From NCBI GenBank assembly GCA_020632665.1, contig JACKFC010000005.1, positions 62,001 through 126,000 on the forward strand: a stretch of 64,000 nt of DNA, in the 5' to 3' direction. The notes beneath the pieces were generated by a model, which worked only from the letters and a program-made list of their open reading frames with translations, was not told the DNA's origin and ran no database searches. Position numbers and translations under genes: made by a program. This DNA is from Deltaproteobacteria bacterium. Lineage in GTDB: Bacteria; Myxococcota_A; UBA9042. This document shows positions 9,557 to 17,923 of this stretch, in pieces (the first letter of the stretch is position 1; each line of letters begins with the position of its first letter).

Positions 9557-10524
9557 CCGCGACCGCGCAGCATCGACCGTCGCGTCACCCGCTCCAGATC
9601 ACGCCCGCACGCCTCGCGGAACGCAGCCCGGTGCTCAGCCGCGAAGCCCTCTTCGTAGGCCTCGACCTCACGCGCGCCGCCGAAGACGAGTTGCTCGACC
9701 AAGCGCCCGTCGTCGTATTCGAGCAGGCGCGCGCCGCGCACACCGGGGACGGTACGAACCGTCGGCAGGTGGTGCGCCGCGAGCCAGCGACGCACTTCGG
9801 CGCGGCGTTCGTCCTCGGCGATGCCGACCTCGGATTCGAGCACGACCGGGCCGGCCTTGGCTTCGGCCAACAGGGTCGCCAGCTCGTCGAGGCTGTCGAT
9901 CGTCAGGTCGGCGTGGCTCCGGCTGTCGCCGCCCGGACGGCGGACGTGGACCGTGCGCAGGCCGCGGGCGCGGGCGGGCTCGAGGTCGACGCCGTCGAAC
10001 GCGCTGACGTGGAGCCAGGCATCTCGCGGCAGCGCGGCGCGGGCGACGGCCATCCGCACGATCGCGTCCCAGGCCCGTGGGCTCGGCTTGTAGGCCCGCG
10101 TCTCGGCCGAGGTGATGACGAGATCCCAGGCGATCCGGAGCGTCGACATCACGTCGAGCTGGTGGTTGGCGTCGCTATTGGCCAGCACGCCGATCCGCGC
10201 CATCGACTGGATCGCGCCGAGCGCGCCGGGCGCGTCACGGAAGGCCGGCACGCGGCCCAGGTCGTCGGCGAATAGGCCGATCACCGCCGGTCGCAGGTCC
10301 GGGCGGAGCTCGGCGAGGGCCTGCTTGACGACCGCCGCCCACGGCTGGTGGCGTTCTTGCGCCTCGCGTTCGCGGCAGGCGGCGACGAAACGATCGAAGT
10401 CGCTGTCGGTCTCGATCTCGACCGGCGCCATGTGGTTGCGCCAGTCGATCAGGGTGCCGAAGCAGCCGAAGGTCACCAGACCGATATCGGCCAGCCACTC
10501 CGGTGCCCGTTGCCCATCCGCCAT
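9553..10524 (-). CDS. HAD-superfamily protein with altered catalytic motif, fused to a DUF4286-like C-terminal domain
   Basis: 323 residues. Residues 12-225 follow the haloacid-dehalogenase type II plan: VTFGCFGTLIDW (motif I), VLANSD (motif II), YKPSPRAW (motif III Lys) and a late DGVDL. Motif I should carry the nucleophilic Asp (as in VTFDCYGTL) but the codon is GGC, giving Gly20, so phosphohydrolase or dehalogenase activity by the standard mechanism is unlikely. The last 90 residues (VRRWLAAHHLPTV, VRGARLLEYDDG, FAAEHRAAF) resemble the DUF4286 ferredoxin-like family. The gene is convergent with plsC, overlapping it by four bases, and has a candidate promoter at 10567-10596. Likely a pseudoenzyme or binding protein. 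Confidence 0.75.
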   Translation of the reverse strand: MADGQRAPEWLADIGLVTFGCFGTLIDWRNHMAPVEIETDSDFDRFVAACREREAQERHQPWAAVVKQALAELRPDLRPAVIGLFADDLGRVPAFRDAPGALGAIQSMARIGVLANSDANHQLDVMSTLRIAWDLVITSAETRAYKPSPRAWDAIVRMAVARAALPRDAWLHVSAFDGVDLEPARARGLRTVHVRRPGGDSRSHADLTIDSLDELATLLAEAKAGPVVLESEVGIAEDERRAEVRRWLAAHHLPTVRTVPGVRGARLLEYDDGRLVEQLVFGGAREVEAYEEGFAAEHRAAFREACGRDLERVTRRSMLRGRG

Positions 10525-10566
10525 CGGAGCCTCCGCTCGCGGTCGCAGGTGCGCGACGCCGGCGCG

Positions 10567-10596
10567 ACGCTAGCACGTCGCCCCGATCGTCGCCAA
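10567..10596 (-). promoter_or_regulatory. Candidate promoter of the HAD-like gene
   Basis: Minus strand: -35 TTGGCG (10591-10596), 18-base spacer, -10 TAGCGT (10567-10572), 42 bases before the ATG. The -10 belongs to the TA(G/C)CxT type that recurs in this window. Confidence 0.38.
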
Positions 10597-10642
10597 AACG
10601 CAGCGCGCCGGATCCCACCGCGAGGGGCGAGATCCGGCGCGC
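10595..10642 (-). terminator. Rho-independent terminator of the peroxiredoxin gene
   Basis: Perfect 12-bp stem GCGCGCCGGATC (10603-10614) with GATCCGGCGCGC (10631-10642), 16-base loop. On the minus strand the stem is followed within four bases by TTTT. It begins 25 bases after the stop of the peroxiredoxin gene. Confidence 0.75.
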
Positions 10643-10667
10643 CGGGTTCGTGCGAACGAAGACGCGG

Positions 10668-11267
10668 TTAGAGCTTCTTGGCGTTCTTGGCCAGGTAGCT
10701 GGCGACACCCTCGGCGTCGTCCTTCATGCCGGCCTTGCCCTCTTGCCAACCGGCCGGGCAGACCTCGCCGTGCTCCTCGTGGAACTGCAGCGCGTCGACC
10801 ATGCGGATCATCTCGTCGATGTTGCGGCCGAGCGGCAGGTTGTTGACGACCTGATGCTGCACCACGCCGTCCTTGTCGATCAGGAACGAGCCGCGGAAGG
10901 CGACTTCCTCGTCCTTGAGCACGTCGTAGTCGCGGGCGATCTGCTTGCTGAGGTCGGCGACCAGCGGGAAGCTGACCGGACCGATGCCGCCGTCCTTGAC
11001 CTTGGTGTTGCGCCAGGCCCAGTGCGAGAACTTGCTGTCGACCGAGACGCCGATGACCTGCACGTCCTTCTCCGCGAACTTGCTGTTGCGGTGGTCGAAC
11101 GCGATGATCTCGCTCGGGCAGACGAAGGTGAAGTCGAGCGGGTAGAAGAAGAGCACCACGTACTTCTTGCCGCGGAAATCCGACAGCTGGATGTCGCCGA
11201 AGGTGCCGTCGCCGAAGACGGCCTCCGCCTTGAAGTCCGGGGCCTGCTTACCGACCAGAACGCTCAT
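10668..11267 (-). CDS. ahpC: 2-Cys peroxiredoxin (AhpC/Prx1 type)
   Basis: 199 residues, full length for the typical 2-Cys class. The peroxidatic Cys50 lies in FTFVCPSE and the resolving Cys170 in VCPAGW; the active-site Thr and Arg blocks (PLDFTF, LLRA-equivalent AFRGSFLID) are also seen. It reduces hydrogen peroxide and organic peroxides in the cytoplasm using an AhpF- or thioredoxin-type reductant. GAGGAG stands seven bases before the ATG, a promoter is present at 11326-11354, and a strong terminator follows, so it is a single-gene transcript. No ahpF or oxyR is adjacent. Confidence 0.95.
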   Translation of the reverse strand: MSVLVGKQAPDFKAEAVFGDGTFGDIQLSDFRGKKYVVLFFYPLDFTFVCPSEIIAFDHRNSKFAEKDVQVIGVSVDSKFSHWAWRNTKVKDGGIGPVSFPLVADLSKQIARDYDVLKDEEVAFRGSFLIDKDGVVQHQVVNNLPLGRNIDEMIRMVDALQFHEEHGEVCPAGWQEGKAGMKDDAEGVASYLAKNAKKL

Positions 11268-11299
11268 GGTTTTCTCCTCGTTTGGGGATGAATTCTGCA

Positions 11300-11354
11300 G
11301 CCGGCCGTCGTGGCCAGCGGCCGGCGTGATACGCGGCTTCGCCCTCGGCTTCAA
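11300..11354 (-). promoter_or_regulatory. ahpC promoter with leader dyad
   Basis: Minus strand: -35 TTGAAG (11349-11354), 17-base spacer, -10 TATCAC (11326-11331), a near-ideal layout. Just downstream in the transcript lies an 8-bp dyad GCCGGCCG (11300-11307) / CGGCCGGC (11318-11325) with a 10-base loop, which could be an operator or a leader hairpin. Confidence 0.55.
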
Positions 11355-11473
11355 CCCGCAGAACCGCCACGACCCGCAATTCGGTGGGAATTTCGCCGTC
11401 GCCACCCCGATTGGGTCGTTTTCTTGCGACGCCGCGTCCCTCCCCGATGCTCGCCAGCAGCAGAGAGGTCTCG

Positions 11474-12451
11474 ATGGCTCGCAGCACGACATCCAGCAAT
11501 CCCACCCCCCGCCAAGGCGCGCACCTGCAGGTGTTGCCGGGTGGGCGATCCAACGCCGCGACCGCGCGCAAGCTCGCCCCCGCGCCGGCTCCGAGCGCCG
11601 GTCCCTTCGTCAAATGGGTCGGCGGCAAGACCCGCCTGCTCGAACAGCTCGATCCGCTGCTGCCACGCGAGATCGCCCGCTATGTCGAGCCCTTCGTCGG
11701 CGGCGGCGCGATGTTCTTCCACCTGCACGGCAAGGGGGCGCTGCAGCACGCTGCGCTGACCGACGCCAACCTCGACGTGATCACCGCCTACCAGGTCATC
11801 GCCGGCGAGGTCGACCTGCTGATCGACGCGCTGCGCTTGCACGAGCGCCGCTACCTGCGGCAGGACCACGACGGCCGCGCGGCCTATTTCTACCAGGTCC
11901 GTGAGCGGCATCCGGTCGACATCGAGATGGACGCGATCGAGCGCGCCGCGCGGATGCTCTTCCTCAACCGCACCTGCTTCAACGGGCTGTGGCGGGAGAA
12001 CAAGTCGGGCCGCTTCAACACGCCGCACGGCCGCTACGCCCGACCCCAGATCGTGCAGGCCGAGAAGCTCCGCGCCGCCGCGGGAGCGCTCGACGGGGTC
12101 CACATCGAGCTGCGCGACTTCCGCCGCCTGCCCGAGCTGGTCCGTGAGCAGGATCTCGACTTCGTCTACCTCGACCCGCCCTACCACCCGATCTCGGCGA
12201 CGTCGGCGTTCAACGCCTACGCCGGCGGTGGCTTCTCGGCGCGCGATCAGCGCGAGCTCGGCGAGGTCTGCCGCGAACTCGACCGGATGGGCGTCCGCTT
12301 CATGCTCAGCAACAGCGATTGCCCGCTGATCCGCGAGATCTACCGCGGCTTCGAGGTCGATGTGGTCAAGGCGCCGCGGGCGGTGAACTGCCGCGGCGAT
12401 CGTCGCGGCGACGTCGACGAAGTGGTCGTCCGCAACACGCGCCGCTACTGA
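11474..12451 (+). CDS. DNA adenine methylase, Dam/D12 class
   Basis: 325 residues from an ATG with AGAGAGG upstream; earlier in-frame Met codons at 11447 and 11384 are less well placed. Motif FVKWVGGKTRLL (SAM-binding motif I region), the PFVGGGAMFF block, and catalytic DPPY near residue 235 are those of D12-class N6-adenine methylases such as Dam (GATC). A basic, Pro-rich 40-residue N-terminal tail precedes the domain. No restriction endonuclease is next to it, so it looks like an orphan regulatory or repair-associated methylase. Target GATC is expected from the family, not shown. Confidence 0.9.
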   Translation: MARSTTSSNPTPRQGAHLQVLPGGRSNAATARKLAPAPAPSAGPFVKWVGGKTRLLEQLDPLLPREIARYVEPFVGGGAMFFHLHGKGALQHAALTDANLDVITAYQVIAGEVDLLIDALRLHERRYLRQDHDGRAAYFYQVRERHPVDIEMDAIERAARMLFLNRTCFNGLWRENKSGRFNTPHGRYARPQIVQAEKLRAAAGALDGVHIELRDFRRLPELVREQDLDFVYLDPPYHPISATSAFNAYAGGGFSARDQRELGEVCRELDRMGVRFMLSNSDCPLIREIYRGFEVDVVKAPRAVNCRGDRRGDVDEVVVRNTRRY

Positions 12452-12466
12452 TCCGCGGCGGGCGGC

Positions 12467-12988
12467 TCAGCGTCCGCGTTCGGCCCGCTCGACCTCGGCG
12501 GCGACGACGGCCTCGAGCCGCGCCCAGCCCCCCTCGGCCAGCCCTTTGATCACCGCGACCTGTCGGCCGTCGGCGCCGATCACGATCGCGGTCGGGACCG
12601 AGCCCAGGCGCAGGGCGTTCCACCACACCTCGGTGCCGTCGAGCGCGATCGGGTGGTGGAGGCCGCGCGCCCGCGCCAGGGTCCGCATCTCGTCAGGGTC
12701 TTCGTCTTGGCTGACCAGCAGGAGCTGAAATTTGCGGCCTTTGTAGTGCTCGGCCAGGCGATCCCACGCCGGCAGCAGCTCGGTGCAGGTCTGGCACCAG
12801 CTCGCCATCACATCGAGCACGACAACCGTGCCGCGCAGGTCGCGGATCGCCACCTTGCCGCCTTCCATCAGCGGCGCTTCGAGATCGGGGAAGAGCGGAA
12901 GGGCGGCCCGCGCCGCGGGCCTCTGCTGTGTGCCGGCGCAGCCGACCGCCCCCAGCAGCAGCGTCAGAAGCATGACTCGGACTCGCAT
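12467..12988 (-). CDS. TlpA-like thioredoxin-fold lipoprotein
   Basis: 173 residues. Signal sequence with a probable lipobox (LLLGAVGC), then a thioredoxin fold with the redox motif WCQTC near residue 66 and cis-Pro in SVPTAIVI near 138. TlpA/ResA proteins are extracytoplasmic thiol-disulfide reductases serving cytochrome c maturation or other cysteine proteins. No cytochrome genes are adjacent, so the partner is unknown. It is convergent with the dam-like gene, with only 15 bases between. Confidence 0.87.
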   Translation of the reverse strand: MRVRVMLLTLLLGAVGCAGTQQRPAARAALPLFPDLEAPLMEGGKVAIRDLRGTVVVLDVMASWCQTCTELLPAWDRLAEHYKGRKFQLLLVSQDEDPDEMRTLARARGLHHPIALDGTEVWWNALRLGSVPTAIVIGADGRQVAVIKGLAEGGWARLEAVVAAEVERAERGR

Positions 12989-13032
12989 CGCCGATTCTCC
13001 CGTTGCCGTCTCTCGGCTTGCCACGCCCCGCG

Positions 13033-13061
13033 TTGGAGGCGGCGGCGGCCGATGGTAGCCT
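13033..13061 (+). promoter_or_regulatory. Candidate promoter of the radical SAM gene at 13107
   Basis: -35 TTGGAG (13033-13038), exactly 17-base spacer, -10 TAGCCT (13056-13061), 45 bases before the start codon. Confidence 0.45.
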
Positions 13062-13106
13062 CTGCCGGCGGTCCGGGCGACCCGCGGCGCGCGGCAGGGG
13101 AGTGCG

Positions 13107-14921
13107 ATGGGCGGCTTGCTCACGATCGAGACCGGGTTCACCTGCAACAGCCGCTGCCGCTATTGCACGCAGCTCGACTACCGCGTCATCCCGCAGGCCG
13201 ACAAGCTCGACCTACCGACCGAAGAGATCCGCGAGCGCATCGCCTTCGCCGGCAGCAACGGCTACGACCAGGTCGGCTTCTCTGGTGGCGAGCCGACCAT
13301 CCGGCCCGACTTTGCCGAGTTGATCGCCTTCGCCAAGGAGCACGGCTTCCGCCGCATCGGCGTGACGACCAACGGCCGCATGCTGGCCTACAAGAGCTTC
13401 ACCGAGGCGGCGATGAAGGCCGGCCTCGACGGCTTCACCTTCAGCCTGCACGGCGATACGCCCGAGGTGCACGACCGGATCACCAACGCCAAGGGCGCGC
13501 TCGAGCAGGCGATGGCGGGCCTGCGCAATATCGCAGAGACCTCCAAGCGTTTCGGCTTGGAAGCGCACCTGATGAACAACCAGATCCTGCTGCCGGAGAA
13601 TACCCACCTCATCCGCGAGGTGGTCGAGACGATGGCGCCCTTCGGCACCCGGCTGTTCATGATCCAGCCCTTCATCGCGCAGCGCAGCAACTCGGACGAG
13701 ATCGAGCGCTTCTTCGTGCCCTACGACGCGATCGTCGCCGCCGTCGAGCGCGCGATCCCGGCGCTCGAGCGCTTTGGCGCGCGGATCAAGCCGTACAACG
13801 TGCCGAACTGCCTGCTCTGGCGCTTCGGGCCGCGCTATATCGAGCCGCAGTTCTACGGCATCCGTCCGTTCCGCGAGCACGAGCAGCAGGGGCCGGGCGA
13901 GTTTCGCGCCTTCAAGGTCCGGCAGTGGTTCCGCGTGCCGCAATGCCGCGACTGCGAAGAGATGTGCCCGGGCTTCCGGATCGAGCAATACCCGCAGCCG
14001 CGCCTGGTCGACGATCTGGTCGCCGCCGCGGATGAATTCGTCGCGCCGCGGGCCGATGACGACGCGCCGCGGAGCCTGCTCTTCGGCGGCACCGAGCTCT
14101 TCACCGCCGCCGCGCTCGAGACCTCGATGCGCCGCGTCGCCGCCGCCCACGGTCCGGTCGCGTGGATGACCGGGCTCTGCGAGCGCACCGAGCGCCGCGC
14201 GATCGCCAAGCTGCTGCCGCGGGCGTCTGCTGCCGGCTGGCTCGACGAGGTGGTCCTGGTCGGCTCGCCGATGGACCGGCGCTTCCTGGCGCAGCGGGTC
14301 TTGGAGAAGGGCAACCTGGAAGAGCTGCGGGCCGGCCTGCACCTGATCGGCGAGGCACGTGAGCGGGGCGCCACGCCACCCAAGCTACGGCTCTTGCTCA
14401 ATATCGGTGACGCCCAGCGCCTGCTCGACGACGAGGCCGTCTCCGGGCATTGGCTGCCGCTGCTGCGGGCCTTGCGCCGCGCCGTCACCGACGCCCAAAC
14501 CGGCGCCGTCGCCCCCGCCTTGGCCGACCTCTGCTTCGCCGTGCCGAATTTCCCGCGCGGCCAACGTCCACCAGAGATGGCGCGGCAGCGGGAGGAGGTC
14601 AAAGCGCTCGGCGCTCGCCTCGCCGCGGCAGCCGCCGTCGCCGGCTTCTCGGCGAGGCTCGTCGTCTTCGGCGACCGTCGCGGCGTCGATCCGATCCGCG
14701 CCGACGCGACCGCCATCGCCGAGGCCGCGCTCGGCGAGGCGCTGCCGCCAGAGTCCTGGGCGGACCGCCTGTTCCGTCACCCGGGCTCGATGCCGGAGAT
14801 GGACTTCCTCTCCTGGTCGCCGCCCTGGATCTTCGAGCGCTTTGCCGAACACGGCCCGGCGTACCCGGCCGAAGCGACCGATGCCGCGCCGGACGTGACC
14901 TCGGCCGTTCGCGTCGGCTAG
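13107..14921 (+). CDS. Radical SAM protein with a long C-terminal extension
   Basis: 604 residues. CNSRCRYC at about residues 12-19 is the C-x3-C-x2-C cluster site, followed by FSGGEPTIRPDF (SAM binding) and TTNGRML. A second Cys group, VPQCRDCEEMCPGF near residue 275-288, looks like a short SPASM-like auxiliary cluster site. Residues from about 305 to 604 form an extra region with no recognised motif; the string LRLLLNIGD and a Trp-rich end suggest a folded domain. The N-terminal core resembles Fe-S enzymes that modify peptides or cofactors. Substrate unknown; no precursor peptide gene was found nearby. Confidence 0.8.
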   Translation: MGGLLTIETGFTCNSRCRYCTQLDYRVIPQADKLDLPTEEIRERIAFAGSNGYDQVGFSGGEPTIRPDFAELIAFAKEHGFRRIGVTTNGRMLAYKSFTEAAMKAGLDGFTFSLHGDTPEVHDRITNAKGALEQAMAGLRNIAETSKRFGLEAHLMNNQILLPENTHLIREVVETMAPFGTRLFMIQPFIAQRSNSDEIERFFVPYDAIVAAVERAIPALERFGARIKPYNVPNCLLWRFGPRYIEPQFYGIRPFREHEQQGPGEFRAFKVRQWFRVPQCRDCEEMCPGFRIEQYPQPRLVDDLVAAADEFVAPRADDDAPRSLLFGGTELFTAAALETSMRRVAAAHGPVAWMTGLCERTERRAIAKLLPRASAAGWLDEVVLVGSPMDRRFLAQRVLEKGNLEELRAGLHLIGEARERGATPPKLRLLLNIGDAQRLLDDEAVSGHWLPLLRALRRAVTDAQTGAVAPALADLCFAVPNFPRGQRPPEMARQREEVKALGARLAAAAAVAGFSARLVVFGDRRGVDPIRADATAIAEAALGEALPPESWADRLFRHPGSMPEMDFLSWSPPWIFERFAEHGPAYPAEATDAAPDVTSAVRVG

Positions 14922-14934
14922 GAGCACATGCAAG

Positions 14935-14956
14935 ACGGCGGGATCCCGACCGCCGT
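14935..14956. terminator. Weak hairpin between convergent genes
   Basis: 7-bp perfect stem ACGGCGG (14935-14941) / CCGCCGT (14950-14956) with an 8-base loop, lying between the ends of the radical SAM gene and the lipoprotein gene. No T-run follows on either strand, so terminator function is uncertain. Confidence 0.3.
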
Positions 14957-14962
14957 GCCGGT

Positions 14963-15838
14963 TCAGGGCGTCACGACTAGACGTTTGTCTACCGGCGCGG
15001 CGATCGCCGCCCAGCTCCACGCCTGCTCCGACGGGACCTTGCACAACGAGCGGGTGGTGCTGCGGTTGTCGATGAGTTGCACATTCCAGCGTTCGTCGCC
15101 GTCGGCCAGGAGCACGTAGCTGCCGGGTGAGACCAGGCGCGGATCGAGCGGATGGCGCCGGCCCTGCACGTCACGCATCGTGCCGGTGCGACCGAAGCGG
15201 AACCAGGAGTGCTGGTGTGTCTCGTCGCACTCCACGCCGAAGCGTCCGGCCGCCGAATAGGCCGCCATGCGGGTCGGCGCGATGCCGCGCAGCAACGCCG
15301 GCACGGCCTCGTCTTCCAGGACCCGGCGCGACTCGACCACCGCGACCACGCGGGCGAGGTTCTCGGCTTCGGCGGCGGCGGGCGGCAGCTGCCAGACCAT
15401 CAGCCCGACGTCGGCCCCTTCGTCCTCGGTGTGGCGGCGGATCAAGACGTGGACGCGGGCTGGGTCTCCGGGGTCGAGCGGCAGCCAGCGCCCCGGGCCG
15501 AGATCGTAGTAGAGGATGACGAGGGCGCCGTCCTCGCGCAGCAGCCGCAGCTCCGAAGCCGCGCCGCCGGAAGGCCGCCGCAGATGGCCGCGGACGACGC
15601 CGTCGACCCGGTGTCGCGCCACCACGCCGGGGGCTCCTGGTGCCGGCGGCGGCTCAAGCGTGATCCGCACTGGCGGTGCCGCGCGTTGCCAGAAGCCGGT
15701 GCCGCGATCCTGCTCCGGTCCGGAGCAAGCGGCACCGGCGACCAATGCGAACGCGGCCGCCACCGCCCACCTCCGACGCCGCGCATTCGGACCGCCGGTG
15801 GTGATCGCGAAGCGGCGATGGAGAGGGCGCGTGACCAT
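14963..15838 (-). CDS. Lipoprotein of unknown function
   Basis: 291 residues. Arg-rich N-terminus, hydrophobic core and lipobox LVAGAAC place the Cys at about residue 38. The mature part contains WLPLDPGDPARV and a C-terminal half with WFRFGRTG and the paired Cys residues of FGVEC and SLCKVP. No family was recognised. A candidate promoter places the transcription start at or next to the ATG, so the messenger may be leaderless. The protein is probably anchored in the outer or inner membrane and periplasm- or surface-exposed. Confidence 0.72.
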   Translation of the reverse strand: MVTRPLHRRFAITTGGPNARRRRWAVAAAFALVAGAACSGPEQDRGTGFWQRAAPPVRITLEPPPAPGAPGVVARHRVDGVVRGHLRRPSGGAASELRLLREDGALVILYYDLGPGRWLPLDPGDPARVHVLIRRHTEDEGADVGLMVWQLPPAAAEAENLARVVAVVESRRVLEDEAVPALLRGIAPTRMAAYSAAGRFGVECDETHQHSWFRFGRTGTMRDVQGRRHPLDPRLVSPGSYVLLADGDERWNVQLIDNRSTTRSLCKVPSEQAWSWAAIAAPVDKRLVVTP

Positions 15839-15844
15839 GTGCAG

Positions 15845-15873
15845 AGGCTAGCGTCGGGCTCGGGCGGTCACAA
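15845..15873 (-). promoter_or_regulatory. Candidate leaderless promoter of the lipoprotein gene
   Basis: Minus strand: -35 TTGTGA (15868-15873), 17-base spacer, -10 TAGCCT (15845-15850). Only six bases separate the -10 from the ATG at 15838, so transcription would begin at about the start codon. No ribosome site is present, which agrees. Confidence 0.5.
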
Positions 15874-16004
15874 GGCGGGGGCGCGTCGCGGGGCTGGGCA
15901 ATTCGCTGCGTTCCGCACTACACTTCCGCCGCCATCGCAGTGATCGGCACGTCGCCGAGCGGCGAAAGCCTCACCAAGACCTCGTCCCTCGCCAGGAGCG
16001 CCCG

Positions 16005-17840
16005 ATGACCATCCGCGTACAGACCCTCTCCGAACTGCTGCACGACCGCGCTGCGACCTCGCCGACCGACGTCGCCATCCGGACCAAGATCGGGGGGGCG
16101 TGGTCCGATCGCACCTGGGCCGAAGTGCGGGACCGCGCCGATCGCATCGCCGCCGGCATCCTCACCGCCGTCGAGCTGGAGGACAACGACGTCATCGGCA
16201 TCCTCGGGCAGACCTCGGAAGACTGGATCACGGCCGATTTCGGCGCCCTCTCGGTCGGCCTGCAGACCGTGCCGATCTACGCCTCGCTGCACCCGGAAGA
16301 GGTCGGCTACGCCCACGTCGACACCGGCATCAAGCTGGTCATCGTCGACGACGGCGCGCAGCTGGCGAAGATCCGTACGATGCGCGACGGCTTCACCTTC
16401 TTCGACGTCGACTACGCCGCCGACCGCATCCCGCTGCGTCATATCGTCGTGATCAACGCCGACGGTATCGAGCCGGCCGACGATTGGGAGTCGCTGGCCA
16501 CGCTCGAAGCCCGCGGCGCGGAGAAGCTGGCCTCGATGCAGGGTGAGATGGAGCGCCGGCGCAAGGCCGCGACGCCGGACCAGACCGCGACCTACACCTA
16601 CACCTCCGGCACCACGGGCGCGCCGAAGGCCGTCATCCAGACCCACGCCAACCACCTCGCGATGGCCGCTGCCGTCGGCGGTGCCGGCGTGCTCACCGAG
16701 AAGATGCAGGCCGGTGGCCTGTTCCTCTTCCTGCCCCTGGCGCACAGCTTCGGTCGGCTGATCGAGTTCTGCGGCCCGGCGCACAACCTGCCGCTGGTGA
16801 TCTCCAGCGTGCCGACCCTCGGCGCCGACCTCGGCGAGACCCGCCCCGGCTTCTTCCCGGCCGCGCCGCGCGTCTTCGAGAAGATGAAGTCGAAGATCGA
16901 GACCAAGGTCGCCGGCGCGCCGCCGCTGCGGCAGAAGCTCTTCGCGATGGCGCTCGGCGTCGGCAAGCAGACCATCCCCTACCGCTCGACCGGCAAGCCC
17001 TTGCCCGGGCTGCTCGGGCTGCAATTCAAGCTCGCCGACAAGGTCGTCCTCTCGAAGCTGCGCGCCGCCCTCGGCCTGGACCGCGCCGATGCGCTGCTCT
17101 CGGGCTCGGCGCCGCTCGACAAGCAGGTGCACACCTTCTTCCAGGCGATGGGCCTGGAGCTCTACGAGGCCTATGGCCTGACCGAGACCTGCCCCGGCCT
17201 GACCGCCAACCGTCCGGGACGGATGAAGATCGGCACCGTCGGCCCGGCGCTCCCCGGCGTCACGCTGAAGATCGCCGCCGACCGCGAGATCCTCGCCAAG
17301 GGCCCGAACGTCACCCAGGGCTACCTCAACCGGCCCGAGGCGACCGGCGACGCCTTCGACGACGAGGGCTGGTTCCACACCGGCGACGAGGGCCGCATCG
17401 ACGATGAGGGCTTCCTCCACATCACCGGCCGGAAGAAGGAGCTGATCAAGACCTCGGGCGGCAAATACGTCGCTCCGGCCAAGATCGAGGGCGCGCTCAA
17501 GCTGCTGCCGATCATCCAGGAGGCCGTGGTCATCGGTGATACGCGCAACTACTGCACCGCCCTCATCTCGGTCGACGCCGAGGAGTTGGCCGGTTTCGCC
17601 GAGCAGCGCGGCATCGCCGCCGACCCGGAGCATGCCGACGTCAAGGCCGCGATCGACGCCCACGTCACCGCCGTCAACGCCGACCTCGCCAGCTTCGAGA
17701 CCATCAAATACTGGCGCCGCATCGACGCGCTGACGGTCGACAACGGCCTGCTCACCGCCTCGCTGAAGGTGAAGCGCAACGTCGTCACCGAGCGCTACGC
17801 CGACGTCATCGAGGCGATGTACACGGGCGGCTCGCGCTAG
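16005..17840 (+). CDS. Long-chain fatty acid-CoA ligase (AMP-forming)
   Basis: 611 residues, normal for long-chain acyl-CoA synthetases of the FadD15/AasC branch. P-loop motif YTSGTTGAPKAV near residue 200, the adenylate motif YGLTETCPG near 389, TGDEGRID near 460 and the C-terminal GRKKELIKTSGGKYVAP with the later catalytic Lys region. It activates long-chain fatty acids as acyl-AMP and then acyl-CoA at the membrane for beta-oxidation or lipid remodelling. Candidate -10 TACACT at 15919-15924 and a GGAG ribosome site before the ATG. Stands alone in its transcription unit or with the next lipoprotein, 83 bases downstream. Confidence 0.93.
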   Translation: MTIRVQTLSELLHDRAATSPTDVAIRTKIGGAWSDRTWAEVRDRADRIAAGILTAVELEDNDVIGILGQTSEDWITADFGALSVGLQTVPIYASLHPEEVGYAHVDTGIKLVIVDDGAQLAKIRTMRDGFTFFDVDYAADRIPLRHIVVINADGIEPADDWESLATLEARGAEKLASMQGEMERRRKAATPDQTATYTYTSGTTGAPKAVIQTHANHLAMAAAVGGAGVLTEKMQAGGLFLFLPLAHSFGRLIEFCGPAHNLPLVISSVPTLGADLGETRPGFFPAAPRVFEKMKSKIETKVAGAPPLRQKLFAMALGVGKQTIPYRSTGKPLPGLLGLQFKLADKVVLSKLRAALGLDRADALLSGSAPLDKQVHTFFQAMGLELYEAYGLTETCPGLTANRPGRMKIGTVGPALPGVTLKIAADREILAKGPNVTQGYLNRPEATGDAFDDEGWFHTGDEGRIDDEGFLHITGRKKELIKTSGGKYVAPAKIEGALKLLPIIQEAVVIGDTRNYCTALISVDAEELAGFAEQRGIAADPEHADVKAAIDAHVTAVNADLASFETIKYWRRIDALTVDNGLLTASLKVKRNVVTERYADVIEAMYTGGSR

Positions 17841-17868
17841 CGCTCCGAGCCCGACAGGGGGCACGCGT

Positions 17869-17896
17869 GGACCTCGCTTCGCTGCTCTGCTAGCCT
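17869..17896 (+). promoter_or_regulatory. Candidate promoter of the lipoprotein gene at 17924
   Basis: -35 TGGACC (17869-17874), 16-base spacer, -10 TAGCCT (17891-17896), followed by GAGGAGG as ribosome site before the ATG. Confidence 0.38.
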
Positions 17897-17923
17897 CTCC
17901 CGCCTGCGCGAGGAGGCGCTTCG

